Assembly (NCBI RefSeq): GCF_008123515.1 | Contig: NZ_VSSR01000072.1 | Span: 35,514 to 99,513, forward strand | Origin: Bradyrhizobium cytisi | GTDB lineage: Bacteria > Pseudomonadota > Alphaproteobacteria > Rhizobiales > Xanthobacteraceae | DNA length: 64,000 nucleotides | Direction: 5' to 3' | Part shown: positions 18,751-27,963 of the stretch, piece after piece | Layout: every line of letters begins with the position of its first letter | Numbering within the stretch: position 1 is the stretch's first letter | The notes under the pieces: model-generated | Databases searched by the model: none | Told to the model about the DNA's origin: nothing | What the model saw: the letters and a program-made list of their open reading frames with translations, nothing else | Translations under genes and position numbers: made by a program

Positions 18751-19836
18751 ATGACCAATCTTCCGAAGATCATCACTTCCCGCCGCCGTCTGCTGCTCGG
18801 TGCGGGAGCCGGCGCCGTCGCGCTCGCCGCGCCCTCGGTCTGGTCGCCTTCCCGCGCCGCCGGCAAACGGATTGTCGTGCGCGACGACGGCGGCATTTAC
18901 ACCAAGGCCTATGGTGCGGTGTACTACCGGCCCTTCACGGAAGCGACGGGAATCGAGGTCGTCGGCGTGCAGGCCAATGCTGAGCCGGTCGCTCAGATCA
19001 AGACCATGGTCGACACCAAGAGCTACACCTGGGACATGGCCAAGATCTCCTGGCCCGCGATCCAGCTCCTGACCACCGGCGGCAAGCAATATCTCGAGAA
19101 GCACGGCCTCGAATCCGAGCCCGTCGTCAAGTCGATCCCGGCCGAATACGCCTCGCCCTACGGCGTCGCGACCAACGTCTACACCACGGTGCTCGCCTAT
19201 CGCACCGACGCCTTCAAGGGCCGCAAGGCGCCGCAATCTTGGGCCGATTTCTGGAATGTGGCGGACTTCCCCGGCCGCCGCTCTGTGCGCAAGCATCCGT
19301 TCGACACGATCGAGGAGGCGCTGATGGGAGCCGGCGCCCCGACCGCGCAGGTCTATCCCTGCGATCTCGACAAGGCCTTTGCCTCGCTCGACAAGATCAA
19401 ATCGTCGGTCGCGGTGTGGTGGACCAGCGGCGCGCAGGTCGAGCAGATGCTGACCTCGGGCGAGATCGACATGCTGCCGACCTGGGTGTCGCGTGCGCAG
19501 TCGGCACAGGCGGCAGGCGCTCCCGTCGAGATCGTCTGGAACCAGGGGGTCTGGGGCGCCGACAACTGGTCGATCCTCGCCGGCTCGCCGAATGCGGATG
19601 CCTGCCGCGAGTTCATCAAGTTCGCCTCCGATCCGAAGCGGCAGGCAGCCCTGGTGGAATATTTTCCGGCCGGCCTCACGCAGCCGGAGGCCTTCAACTA
19701 CGTCAAGCCGGAGGTCGCCAGGAACTGCCCGACCTATCCGGACAACATCAAGGCCGGGCTGAAGATCGATCCGAAATACTGGTACGACAACCAGGCCGCC
19801 GTCATCGAGCGCTTCAACAGCTGGATACTGGCTTGA
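18751..19836 (+). CDS. ABC transporter substrate-binding protein, Tat-exported (PotD-like)
   Basis: 361 residues from ATG 18751. The N-terminus contains a twin-arginine signal, SRRRLLLGAGAGAVALAAPSVW. The mature protein has the spermidine/putrescine- or Fe-type binding-protein pattern (IVVRDDGGIYTKAY, PYGVATNVYTTVLAYRTDAF, WADFWNVADFPGRRSVR). It should deliver a small charged solute to the transporter encoded directly downstream. An in-frame extension upstream of 18751 lies inside the oxidase gene and is a shadow. Substrate unknown; the polyamine label is only family level. Confidence 0.88.
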   Translation: MTNLPKIITSRRRLLLGAGAGAVALAAPSVWSPSRAAGKRIVVRDDGGIYTKAYGAVYYRPFTEATGIEVVGVQANAEPVAQIKTMVDTKSYTWDMAKISWPAIQLLTTGGKQYLEKHGLESEPVVKSIPAEYASPYGVATNVYTTVLAYRTDAFKGRKAPQSWADFWNVADFPGRRSVRKHPFDTIEEALMGAGAPTAQVYPCDLDKAFASLDKIKSSVAVWWTSGAQVEQMLTSGEIDMLPTWVSRAQSAQAAGAPVEIVWNQGVWGADNWSILAGSPNADACREFIKFASDPKRQAALVEYFPAGLTQPEAFNYVKPEVARNCPTYPDNIKAGLKIDPKYWYDNQAAVIERFNSWILA

Positions 19837-19874
19837 CCGGCGCCCAGAGAAGCGCGAAGCGATCGGAGCGGCCC

Positions 19875-20984
19875 ATGGTCTCGTCGAGCCTGCGCATTCA
19901 CGAGCTGTGCAAGCGCTATGGCGACTTCGTCGCGCTGGCGCCGACCAGCCTCGACGTCGCCAGCGGCGAATTTCTGACCCTGCTCGGCCCGTCGGGATCG
20001 GGCAAGACGACGCTGCTCAGCCTGATCGCAGGCCTCGCCCATCCTGACGAGGGGCGGATCCTGATCGACGATACCGACGTCACGCACAGCCCGGCTTATG
20101 ATCGCGATATCGGCGTCGTGTTCCAGAACTACGCGCTGTTTCCTCACATGACGATCGAGGACAACATCGCGTTTCCCCTGAAGATGCGGAAGGTGGCCGA
20201 CGCTGAGGCGCGCCGGCGCACGGCCGAGGCGCTGGAGACGGTGCGACTGCCGCACGTTGCAAAACGCTATCCGCGCGAGCTCTCCGGCGGCCAGCAGCAG
20301 CGCATCGCGCTGGCGCGCTGCATCGTCTATCGGCCCGCCATCATTCTGATGGACGAGCCCTTAGGCGCGCTCGACAAGAAGCTGCGCGACCAGATGCAGC
20401 TCGAGATCAAGCGCATCCATCGCGAGCTCGGCACCACGATCGTCTACGTCACCCACGACCAGGAAGAGGCGATGACGATGTCTGATCGCATCTGCCTGAT
20501 GAATGCAGGCGCGATCGAGCAGCTCGGCACGCCTGAGGATCTCTATTTCCGTCCGCGCTCGGTGTTCGTCGCCGACTTCCTCGGCGAGTCCAATTTGCTC
20601 AGCGCCACCGTGCGTGGCGTCGACGGCGATGGGCTCGACATCGTCCTGGCCGCACAGGCCGCGCCGTCGCGCGCGGTCGGCAATGGCGGGAGTTTCGCCG
20701 CGGGCGAGCCGATCAAGGTAATGGTGCGTCCCCAGAACCTCGTGGTCGGGGACGCCGGCGGCGGAGGCCAGCTCTCCGGCCGTATCTCTGGGCGGCTTTT
20801 GGACGTGATGATCAGCGGAAGCCTGACGCGGCTCTACATCGCGCCGGAGACGGTGGGCATGCCGCAACTTGTCGCCGCGCATCCGACCCGCAGCGGCGCG
20901 GCGCCCTACGAGATCGGACAGCTTCTGTCGCTCGGATGGCATGCGGCGGACGCCGTCGCCATCCGCGATGGCAAGGGGATCTGA
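19875..20984 (+). CDS. ABC transporter ATP-binding protein (PotA-like)
   Basis: 369 residues. All motifs are canonical: Walker A GPSGSGKT, Q-loop VFQNYALFPHMT, signature LSGGQQQR, Walker B ILMDEP and H-loop YVTHDQEEA. A C-terminal TOBE-type domain follows. It contrasts with the degenerate ATPases of the glycerol system nearby. It lies between the binding-protein gene and the fused permease gene with short gaps, and forms a homodimer by analogy with PotA/FbpC. Confidence 0.92.
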   Translation: MVSSSLRIHELCKRYGDFVALAPTSLDVASGEFLTLLGPSGSGKTTLLSLIAGLAHPDEGRILIDDTDVTHSPAYDRDIGVVFQNYALFPHMTIEDNIAFPLKMRKVADAEARRRTAEALETVRLPHVAKRYPRELSGGQQQRIALARCIVYRPAIILMDEPLGALDKKLRDQMQLEIKRIHRELGTTIVYVTHDQEEAMTMSDRICLMNAGAIEQLGTPEDLYFRPRSVFVADFLGESNLLSATVRGVDGDGLDIVLAAQAAPSRAVGNGGSFAAGEPIKVMVRPQNLVVGDAGGGGQLSGRISGRLLDVMISGSLTRLYIAPETVGMPQLVAAHPTRSGAAPYEIGQLLSLGWHAADAVAIRDGKGI

Positions 20985-20986
20985 GC

Positions 20987-22753
20987 TTGGCCGCCCCGCG
21001 CGCGATACAGCGGAATCTGGCCTGGACGCGGGCGGCAATGGGCGCCCCGCTGGTCCTGCTGCTCGCGCTGTTCCTGGTCTATCCGGTCGGCCAGCTGCTG
21101 CTGCTCAGCGTCTACGGCGACAATGGCTTCACGCTGGCGCAATACCGCCAGCTCTTCGCCTCATCGGTCTATCTCGACGTTCTCCTGATCACCTTGAATA
21201 TCTCGCTGGTCACTACCCTGGTCTGCGTCATCACGGGGTATCCGATCGCCTATCTGATCTCGGTCGTCGACAAGGAACGCAAGACGACGCTGCTGTTCTG
21301 GGTGCTGCTGTCATTCTGGACCAGCTTCCTGGTCCGCGCCTTCGCCTGGATCGTGCTGCTCGGGCGCAACGGCGTCATCAACAAGCTCCTGATCTCGCTC
21401 GGCATCATCTCGAGCCCCGCGAGCCTGCTTTACAATTTCGGCAGCGTCCTCGTCGGCATGGTCAATGCGCTGCTGCCGCTCGCGGTGCTGACGATGCTCG
21501 CGGTGATGGAGAACATCGACCGCACCCTGCCGCGCGCGGCCGCCACGCTCGGGGCGCGGCCGGGCATGGCGTTCTGGAGAATCTATTTTCCGCTGTCGCT
21601 GCCGGGCGTCGCCGCGGCGGGCATCATGGTGTTCGTCACCGCGATCGGCTTCTTCATCGTGCCGGCACTGCTCGGAGGACGCCGCGAGACCATGATCACG
21701 CAGCTCATCATCGACCAGGTCCAGCAGACCATGAACTGGGGCTTTGCCGGAGCGATCTCGGTGCTGCTGCTGTTCGTGGTCTTCATCGTCTTTGCTGCCT
21801 ATGACCGCCTGCTCGGCTTGTCGACCATGACCGGCGCGGCCGCGCCGCGCAACGCGGCACCGTCGCGTTCGTCGGGCCCCCTTCACAAGGCGGGTGACGC
21901 GCTCCTTACGCTGCTCGGTGCGGTCTCCGACCGGATCCTCCGGCTCCTGCCGTCACGCCGTCGCGACCGCAATCCCGACCAGGCCGGCATGGGCTTGCAA
22001 GCCTTCGTCTGGATCATGCTGCTCATCATCAGCGCGCCGACCATCCTGATGATCCCGCTGTCGTTCGGCACCGGCGGCCTCAACTGGCCGCCGCAGGGTT
22101 TTACCCTGCATTGGTATGAGACCGTGCTGAGTTCGCCGCTCTGGACCCAGGCCATGCTGCGCTCGCTCATGGTCGGGCTCGGAACGGGACTGCTCGCCAT
22201 GCTGATCGGCACGCCGGCCGCGTTCCTGCTGGTGCGCAGCGACATCCGCGGCAAGGCGGCGTGGCTGGCCTTCATCCTGTCTCCGATCGTGGTGCCCCGC
22301 ATGATCATCGCGGTCGGGCTGTTTTACGTCTTCGCGCGGATGGGCCTAATCGGCAGCGCTTTCGGCCTCATTCTCGGCCATACCGTCGTGGCGGTGCCCT
22401 ACGTGGTCATGACGATGATGGCGGTGCTGCGCAATTACGACACGCGGCTCGACCACGCCGCGCAGAGCCTCGGCGCGCGCCCGTTCGCGACGTTGCGCTA
22501 CGTCACCTTCCCGATCCTCGGCGCGGGCATGATGTCGTCATTCCTGTTCGCCTTCGCGACCTCGTTCGACGAGCTCACCATCGCCCTGTTTGCGACCGGC
22601 GGCCTCAACGCGACGCTGCCAAAGCAGTTTTGGGACGAGGTGACGCTTGAGGTCTCGCCCGCGATCGCCGCCGTTTCGACCTGCCTGTTCGTTTTCATGG
22701 GGCTCCTGATCTTCGTCGCCGAACGCCTGCGCCGGCGGGCCGCCGCGAGATAG
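20987..22753 (+). CDS. Fused double ABC permease (PotB-PotC-like in one chain)
   Basis: 588 residues from TTG 20987, two bases after the ATPase stop; ATG 21038 is an alternative. The chain contains two complete permease halves. The first has an EAA loop AAATLGARPGMAFWRIYFPLS, the second AAQSLGARPFATLRYVTFP. Between them is a basic linker of about 60 residues (around 280-340). Each half has about six membrane segments. Most polyamine-type importers encode these as two genes; here one polypeptide would supply both transmembrane domains. It belongs to the same transporter as the two preceding genes. Confidence 0.9.
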   Translation: MAAPRAIQRNLAWTRAAMGAPLVLLLALFLVYPVGQLLLLSVYGDNGFTLAQYRQLFASSVYLDVLLITLNISLVTTLVCVITGYPIAYLISVVDKERKTTLLFWVLLSFWTSFLVRAFAWIVLLGRNGVINKLLISLGIISSPASLLYNFGSVLVGMVNALLPLAVLTMLAVMENIDRTLPRAAATLGARPGMAFWRIYFPLSLPGVAAAGIMVFVTAIGFFIVPALLGGRRETMITQLIIDQVQQTMNWGFAGAISVLLLFVVFIVFAAYDRLLGLSTMTGAAAPRNAAPSRSSGPLHKAGDALLTLLGAVSDRILRLLPSRRRDRNPDQAGMGLQAFVWIMLLIISAPTILMIPLSFGTGGLNWPPQGFTLHWYETVLSSPLWTQAMLRSLMVGLGTGLLAMLIGTPAAFLLVRSDIRGKAAWLAFILSPIVVPRMIIAVGLFYVFARMGLIGSAFGLILGHTVVAVPYVVMTMMAVLRNYDTRLDHAAQSLGARPFATLRYVTFPILGAGMMSSFLFAFATSFDELTIALFATGGLNATLPKQFWDEVTLEVSPAIAAVSTCLFVFMGLLIFVAERLRRRAAAR

Positions 22754-22784
22754 AAGCTCCGCATTCCAACCAGAGGTTCACATC

Positions 22785-23690
22785 ATGCTTACTGCCAATC
22801 GTCTTCGCGGCCTGTTCCCGGCCATTCCGACCCCGGTCAAGGCCGACGACACCATCGATGCCGGCGCGGTCTCGGCGCTGTTTGCCTGGCTCAACAAGCA
22901 GGGGATCGACGGCGTGGTGCCGCTCGGCGGCACCGGCGAATATGGCGCGCTGGCACGCGCCGAGCGCATCAAGATGGCCGGCTTGTCGGTGAAGGCGATG
23001 GCGGGCAAGGGCCCGGTCATTGCCGGCGTGCTGGACACCGGCTTCCACGATGCCTTGCAGGCGGGCAAGGAATTCGCAGCGGAGGGCGTGGACGGTCTCC
23101 TGGTTCTTACGCCATATTATACCAACCCGACTCAGGCTGGCGTCCGCGACTATTTCCTGCGTTATGCCGACGCATCGCCCGTGCCCATCCTGATCTACGA
23201 GATACCCTACCGCACCCGGATAGCGATCGAGCCCAAGATCCTGCATGAGCTCTCCAGGCACCCCAACATCATCGGCATGAAGGCCTGCAATCTCGACATG
23301 TACCATTTCCTCCAGGTCGTGGCCGGCGTCGACGAGAGCTTTGCGGTGCTGAGCGGCGAGGACAGCCTGTTTCCGCTGCATCTCGCGGCCGGCGCGACGG
23401 GCGGCATCGTCGTGACCGCATGCCTTTTGCCCCGAGCCTGGCGCCAGATATTCGAGACGGCCACAGCTGGCAAGACAGCGGAGGCCCTGAGCCTCCATCG
23501 CCGCCTGATCCCGCTGATGAACATGGCGTTCGCCGAAACCAATCCGGGACCGATGAAAGCGGTGATGGACCTCGTCGGCGTCGAGGCGCCGCGCATGCTG
23601 GCGCCGCTGGTCCAGCCGGCACCGGCGCTGGTCGCCGCGCTCCGCGCCGAGCTCGGCCGGCAGTTGGCGGTCTCGGAGGGCATCGGATGA
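22785..23690 (+). CDS. Dihydrodipicolinate synthase/N-acetylneuraminate lyase family protein
   Basis: 301 residues, a TIM-barrel class I aldolase. The phosphate/carboxylate-binding motif is GGTGE (48-52), Tyr138 lies in YEIPYRT and the Schiff-base lysine is Lys166 in IGMKACN. True DapA carries GTTGE and lies in a biosynthetic context, whereas this one sits after an ABC importer, so a catabolic 2-oxoacid aldolase or dehydratase is more likely. The FAD oxidase upstream could generate its 2-oxoacid substrate. The actual substrate is unknown. Confidence 0.87.
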   Translation: MLTANRLRGLFPAIPTPVKADDTIDAGAVSALFAWLNKQGIDGVVPLGGTGEYGALARAERIKMAGLSVKAMAGKGPVIAGVLDTGFHDALQAGKEFAAEGVDGLLVLTPYYTNPTQAGVRDYFLRYADASPVPILIYEIPYRTRIAIEPKILHELSRHPNIIGMKACNLDMYHFLQVVAGVDESFAVLSGEDSLFPLHLAAGATGGIVVTACLLPRAWRQIFETATAGKTAEALSLHRRLIPLMNMAFAETNPGPMKAVMDLVGVEAPRMLAPLVQPAPALVAALRAELGRQLAVSEGIG

Positions 23691-23702
23691 GAGGACGGCA
23701 GC

Positions 23703-24569
23703 ATGGCGCGTAGCAGTCGTGACGGCAGCGGCCGCGCCGCGAAGGCAAATGCCGCCAAGGCCGACGAGAAGGCCGCGGACAAGGGCGGCGAGTCACGTTC
23801 GTCGCTGTTCGTCGGCTCGACCGAAAAGGCGTTCCAGGTCCTGCACGCCTTCGACGGCCCGCAGCGCTACATGACGCTCGCCGACATCGCGCGCGCCGCC
23901 GGTCTCGACCGCAGCGCCACCCAGCGCCTGGTCTACACGCTCGAGACGCTCGGCTATCTCAAGCGGATCGAGGGCACGCGCAATTACGGTCTTACCTCGA
24001 AGGTGCTCCAGTTCTCGCACAGCTATCTCAAGGCCAACGATCTGATCGACCGCGCATCGCCCTATTTGCTCGAGATCAGCCGCAATCTCGGCGAGACCAC
24101 CAACCTGCACGAACTGGATGGCCACGAGGTTGTCTTCGTGGCGCGCTTTCCGGGGGCGCACCTCATCAACATCGACATCGTGATCGGCAGCCGGCTGCCG
24201 ACCTTCTTCACGGCGTCCGGCACGGCGATCCTGTCGGCGCTGCCCGAGGAGGAACGCCTCGATCTTCTCAAGCGCACGCCGCTCGCGCCGCTGACGCCTT
24301 TCACTGTAACCGACCCGAAGGTGCTGATGGAGCGTGTACGCGTCGCGGCCCGGCGCGGCTATGCCGTCATCATGAACGAGACCGTGATGGGCGACATTTC
24401 GGTCGCAGCTCCCATTATCGACGAGCATGGCCGTGCGATTGCCGCGATCAACATTTCAGTGCCGACGACGCGCTGGACCAAAGAGCGTGCCGAGGCCGAG
24501 CTGGCGCAGCACGTCCACGTCGCCGCAACCTCCATCTCCAAGTCGAAGTTCAACCGCTACGCGGCCTGA
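23703..24569 (+). CDS. IclR-family transcriptional regulator
   Basis: 288 residues. A charged, alanine-rich leader (1-35) precedes the winged helix (about 37-95: STEKAFQVLHAF, LADIARAAGLDRSATQRLVYTLETLGYLKR). The IclR effector domain follows (VFVARFPGAHLINIDIVIGSRLPTFFTASGTAIL, and GYAVIMNETVMGDISVAAPI). It is the last gene of the cassette, 12 bases after the lyase gene, and ends at a strong terminator. It is the likely regulator of the whole set, perhaps through the dyad at 17233-17255. Confidence 0.9.
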   Translation: MARSSRDGSGRAAKANAAKADEKAADKGGESRSSLFVGSTEKAFQVLHAFDGPQRYMTLADIARAAGLDRSATQRLVYTLETLGYLKRIEGTRNYGLTSKVLQFSHSYLKANDLIDRASPYLLEISRNLGETTNLHELDGHEVVFVARFPGAHLINIDIVIGSRLPTFFTASGTAILSALPEEERLDLLKRTPLAPLTPFTVTDPKVLMERVRVAARRGYAVIMNETVMGDISVAAPIIDEHGRAIAAINISVPTTRWTKERAEAELAQHVHVAATSISKSKFNRYAA

Positions 24570-24583
24570 GGCGCGGGGGTAGC

Positions 24584-24612
24584 AAAAAGGCCGGGAGCGA
24601 TCCCGGCCTTTT
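24584..24612 (+). terminator. Rho-independent terminator after the IclR gene
   Basis: Stem GGCCGGGA (24589-24596) and TCCCGGCC (24601-24608) with a GCGA tetraloop, flanked by AAAAA before and TTTT after, so it may work on both strands. It ends the cassette 17303-24569 and has the same stem as the glpV terminator. Confidence 0.9.
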
Positions 24613-24651
24613 CCTTTCGTGGCGCGCCACGCTCGCCATTCCTCTCCGCAG

Positions 24652-24750
24652 TCATCGTCCGCGAAGGCGGACGATCCAGTACGCCGCGGCCTCTCGACCT
24701 GATCTCGCTGCCGGTGGTTACTGGATGCCCCGCCTTCGCGGAGCATGACA
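24652..24750. repeat. Palindromic intergenic repeat (GATCCAGTA family), copy 1
   Basis: The left part (24652-24681) carries a small hairpin and ends GATCCAGTA; the right part (24719-24750) begins TACTGGATGCCCCGCC and ends GAGCATGACA. The two halves are partly complementary. A second copy with nearly the same ends lies at 31943-32043. Confidence 0.78.
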
Positions 24751-24768
24751 GTCGTCGCTTGGGAAAGG

Positions 24769-25869
24769 CTACTCCGCCGGCTCGGCGGCCAGCGTCGGGT
24801 AATCCGTGTAGCCCTTGGCGCCGCCGCCGTAGAACGTGTTCTTGTCCCAATCGTTCAGCGCCGTGCCCTTCTTCAGCCGCTCGACCAGGTCGGGGTTGGA
24901 GATGAACGGCTTGCCGAAGGCGATCAAATCGGCCGCGTTCGCGTCGAGCACCTTGGTCGCGAGTTCGAAATCGTAGCCGTTGTTGGCGATGTAGGCGCCC
25001 GAGAAGCGCTTGCGCAGGCTCGCATAGTCGAACGCTGCGAAGTCGCGCGGGCCGCCGGTGGCGCCTTCGACGACGTGGAGATAGACGAGCTTCAGCGCGC
25101 TGAGGCCGTCGGTGATGTGATTGAACAGCGCTTGCGGATTGGAATCGGCAATGTCGTTGGCGGGCGTCACCGGCGAGATGCGGATACCGGTCCGGTCGGC
25201 ACCGGCTTCCGCCACGACGGCCTTGGAGACCTCCAGCATCAGCTTGGCGCGGTTCTCGATGGAGCCGCCATAGGCGTCGGTGCGCTTGTTGGCACCGTCC
25301 TTGGCGAACTGATCGAGCAGGTAGCCATTGGCGCCGTGGATCTCGACGCCGTCGAATCCGGCCTCCAGCGCGTTCTTCGTGGCGCGCTTGAAATCGTCGA
25401 TGATGCCTGGAATTTCGGAGAGCTCGAGCGCGCGGGGCTCGGAGACGTCGGCGAAGGTGCCGTTCACAAAAGTCTTGCCCTTGGCGCGAATCGCGCTCGG
25501 CGCCACCGGGGCTGCGCCGCCCGCCTGGAGGTCGACATGCGAGATGCGGCCGACATGCCAAAGCTGGATGAAGATCTTGCCGCCGCGTTCGTGCACCTTG
25601 TCGGTGACCTTGCGCCAGCCGGCGACCTGGTCCTTCGAATAGATGCCGGGAGTGTCCTGGTAGCCCTGGCCCTGCTGCGAGACCTGGCTCGCTTCGGTAA
25701 TCAGCAGGCCCGCAGACGCACGCTGGCCGTAATAGTCGGCGGCGAGCGGAGAGGGCACGAAGCTGCCGGGCGCGGCGCGATTGCGCGTCAGCGGTGCCAT
25801 CACGAAACGGTTGGCCAGCGTGATCGGGCCGAGCTTGTAGGTCTCAAACAGTTTGGTCGGACGGCTCAT
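24769..25869 (-). CDS. Old yellow enzyme-type alkene reductase
   Basis: 366 residues, an FMN-dependent TIM barrel. LANRFVMAPLTRNRA is the FMN-binding start, and the substrate-binding pair is His178 and Asn181 in HGANGYLLDQF, with Tyr183 as the likely proton donor. NKRTDAYGGSIENR is the family signature. It reduces activated alkenes, nitro-esters or quinones with NAD(P)H (NemA/XenA-like). ATG 25869 fits the family's N-terminus (MSRPTKLFETYKLG); the frame continues to 25983 without support. No linked regulator is visible in the 179-base gap upstream. Confidence 0.92.
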   Translation of the reverse strand: MSRPTKLFETYKLGPITLANRFVMAPLTRNRAAPGSFVPSPLAADYYGQRASAGLLITEASQVSQQGQGYQDTPGIYSKDQVAGWRKVTDKVHERGGKIFIQLWHVGRISHVDLQAGGAAPVAPSAIRAKGKTFVNGTFADVSEPRALELSEIPGIIDDFKRATKNALEAGFDGVEIHGANGYLLDQFAKDGANKRTDAYGGSIENRAKLMLEVSKAVVAEAGADRTGIRISPVTPANDIADSNPQALFNHITDGLSALKLVYLHVVEGATGGPRDFAAFDYASLRKRFSGAYIANNGYDFELATKVLDANAADLIAFGKPFISNPDLVERLKKGTALNDWDKNTFYGGGAKGYTDYPTLAAEPAE

Positions 25870-26048
25870 TGGGGTGCTTCCAGCGGTTAAGAGGTCCGGA
25901 ACACTTGTGCATTGCGACATCAGGCGCAAGGGATGAGCCATACGGAAAGTGCAGGCGAGCTGCGCGGCAGGCCCGCGCAGCATAATTCATGTGCATTTTC
26001 GGCTGCCGCAGCGTGAATTCGCTGCCGCGGCCGTGCGGCCTGACAAAC

Positions 26049-26552
26049 TCAGTTTACGCCGAGGAAATCACGCTTGCCGATCTCGACGCCGCTGTGACGC
26101 ATGATGCCGTGAGCGGTGGTGGCATGAAAATAGAAGTTCGGCAGCGAGACCGCGCTGAAGAACTGCTGGCCCTTGAGCGTCATGGTCCGGTCCGGGCCCG
26201 CCGGGAAGGTCACGTCCTTGGTGTCGGCGCCTTCGAACTGCTCCGGCTTGAATGATTTCACGTAGTCGATCGTCCTGGCGAGCCGCTGCTTCAGCTCCTC
26301 GAACGTCTTTTCCGTGTCGGGCATCGAAGGCACCTCGCTATGCGTCAGCCGGGCGCAGCCCTTGGCGGCGAAATCGCTAGCGAGCTGGATCTGCTTTGAC
26401 AGCGGCAGCATGTCCGGGAAGAGGCGCGAGCCGAGCAGGACGGCCGGGTCGATCTTTTTGGCCGCGCAATGCGCCTCGGCCTTGGTGAGCAGGCCGATAA
26501 GGCTGTTCAGCATTTGCAGATAGGCGGGGACGACGGCGTCGTGGAAGGACAT
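26049..26552 (-). CDS. DUF1993 family protein
   Basis: 167 residues of a four-helix DinB-like fold family (DUF1993): MSFHDAVVPAYLQMLNSLIGLL at the start, FPDMLPLSKQIQLASDFA in the middle and LPNFYFHATTAHGIMRHSGVEIGKRDFLG at the end. The family is widespread, soluble and of unknown function; the histidines of the final helix could bind metal as in DinB proteins. It is a single gene on the minus strand. Confidence 0.85.
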   Translation of the reverse strand: MSFHDAVVPAYLQMLNSLIGLLTKAEAHCAAKKIDPAVLLGSRLFPDMLPLSKQIQLASDFAAKGCARLTHSEVPSMPDTEKTFEELKQRLARTIDYVKSFKPEQFEGADTKDVTFPAGPDRTMTLKGQQFFSAVSLPNFYFHATTAHGIMRHSGVEIGKRDFLGVN

Positions 26553-26661
26553 GTGATGCTCGCTTCAATGGTGGGAGATCTCAGGAGAAAACCTGAGCCA
26601 CTCACATGGGAGCCTCATGGAATAATACAATCGCCGAAGTGGCTTGTGCGGTGCGAAAATT

Positions 26662-27963
26662 CTACCGCACCGTCGCCTGGGGCTGCGCCTGTGCCGTGCT
26701 GCCCCGCATGCGGGCCAGAAGCTCCGCGGTCGGCCAGGAATCGGCGGGCAGGCCGTATTTGATCTGCATCGCCTTCACGGCCGCGCGGCTCTGCTGGCCC
26801 AGCACGCCGTCGACCTTGCCGACATTGAAGCCGGCTTGGACCAGAAGTTGCTGCAATTGCCTGAGCTCGTTGAACGGCAGTTGCGCGACCTGCCCGGCCG
26901 GCCTGCGCATCGGCGCGGCGCCCGCTATGCGCGAGGCAAGATAGCCTGCGGTGGTCGAATAGATCAGCGAGTTATTCCATTCGGTATAGGCCGCGAAATT
27001 GGCATACGCCATGAAGGCCGGCCCAAAGCGTCCCATCGGCAGCAGCACGGACGCCGCGAGATTGTCATTCGGCAGTGGACGGCCGTCGGGATAGGTGACG
27101 CCGAACTGCGCCCATTTCGAGCGCGGCAGCTGCACGCTGAGGTCGGTCTGATCCCATGGCAGGCTCGAGGGCACCTTGATCTCTTCCAGCCACGGCTCGC
27201 CGCGCCGCCACTTCAAGCCCTTGGCGATGTAGTTCGCGGTCGAGCCGATCACGTCGTCCTCGCTGCGCAACAGGTCGCGCCGGCCGTCGCCGTCATAGTC
27301 GACGGCATAATCGACGTAATGCGTCGGCAGGAACTGCGTCTGGCCGAGCTCGCCGGCCCAGGAGCCGACCATCTCGTCGGGCGTGAGGTCGCCGCGGTCG
27401 ATCACCTTCAGCGCGGCGATGGTCTCGTTCGCGAACATCTCCGAACGGCGGCAGTCATAGGCGAGCGACACCAGCGATTTCAGCGTCGGCAGATTGCCCA
27501 TGTTGACGCCGAAGTCGCTCTCCAGGCCCCAGAACGCGGCGATCACCGCCGGCGGCACGCCGTATTCCTTCTCGGCGCGCGCGAACGCCGCAGCGTGTTG
27601 CTTGATGTGCTGCTGGCCGTTCTGCATGCGATAGGGCGCGGCCATGCGGCCGGCAAATTCGGTGAAGAGCTGGCCGAACACGCGCTGGCCGCGGTCGCGG
27701 TTGACGATGCCCTGGTCGTAGACGAGGTAGGGCGAAGCCTCCGCTATCGTTCGCTGCGACACGCCGGCCGCAACCGCCTGCTGTTTCACGTCGGCGAGGA
27801 AGCGATCGAAGCTCTGCCCATTGTGGCACGACGCCGCGCGCGACGAGGGCACCGTGGCCTTGGGCGCGGCAGGCCTTGCGGGTGGCGGCGCGATCTGGGC
27901 GGAGGCGGTTGAAGAGAGCGCGAACAGAGCGGCGGCCGCGATCGCAAATCGGGTCTTGGACAT
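26662..27963 (-). CDS. Lytic murein transglycosylase, MltB type, with peptidoglycan-binding domain
   Basis: 433 residues. A Sec signal peptide (1-22, ending in ALSSTASA) directs export. The catalytic domain has the MltB glutamate Glu148 in FWGLESDFG and the downstream GSWAGELGQTQFLP motif. A C-terminal PG_binding_1 domain (about 360-420: LRQLQQLLVQAGFNVGKVDGVLGQQSRAAVKAMQ) anchors it to the wall. It cleaves glycan strands with formation of 1,6-anhydromuramic acid. There is no lipobox, so it should be soluble in the periplasm. Confidence 0.93.
   Translation of the reverse strand: MSKTRFAIAAAALFALSSTASAQIAPPPARPAAPKATVPSSRAASCHNGQSFDRFLADVKQQAVAAGVSQRTIAEASPYLVYDQGIVNRDRGQRVFGQLFTEFAGRMAAPYRMQNGQQHIKQHAAAFARAEKEYGVPPAVIAAFWGLESDFGVNMGNLPTLKSLVSLAYDCRRSEMFANETIAALKVIDRGDLTPDEMVGSWAGELGQTQFLPTHYVDYAVDYDGDGRRDLLRSEDDVIGSTANYIAKGLKWRRGEPWLEEIKVPSSLPWDQTDLSVQLPRSKWAQFGVTYPDGRPLPNDNLAASVLLPMGRFGPAFMAYANFAAYTEWNNSLIYSTTAGYLASRIAGAAPMRRPAGQVAQLPFNELRQLQQLLVQAGFNVGKVDGVLGQQSRAAVKAMQIKYGLPADSWPTAELLARMRGSTAQAQPQATVR

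Noticed and set aside
24745..25890. Long plus-strand frame antisense to the old yellow enzyme
   Set aside because: The opposite strand encodes a complete, motif-rich flavoenzyme; this frame has no recognisable motif.
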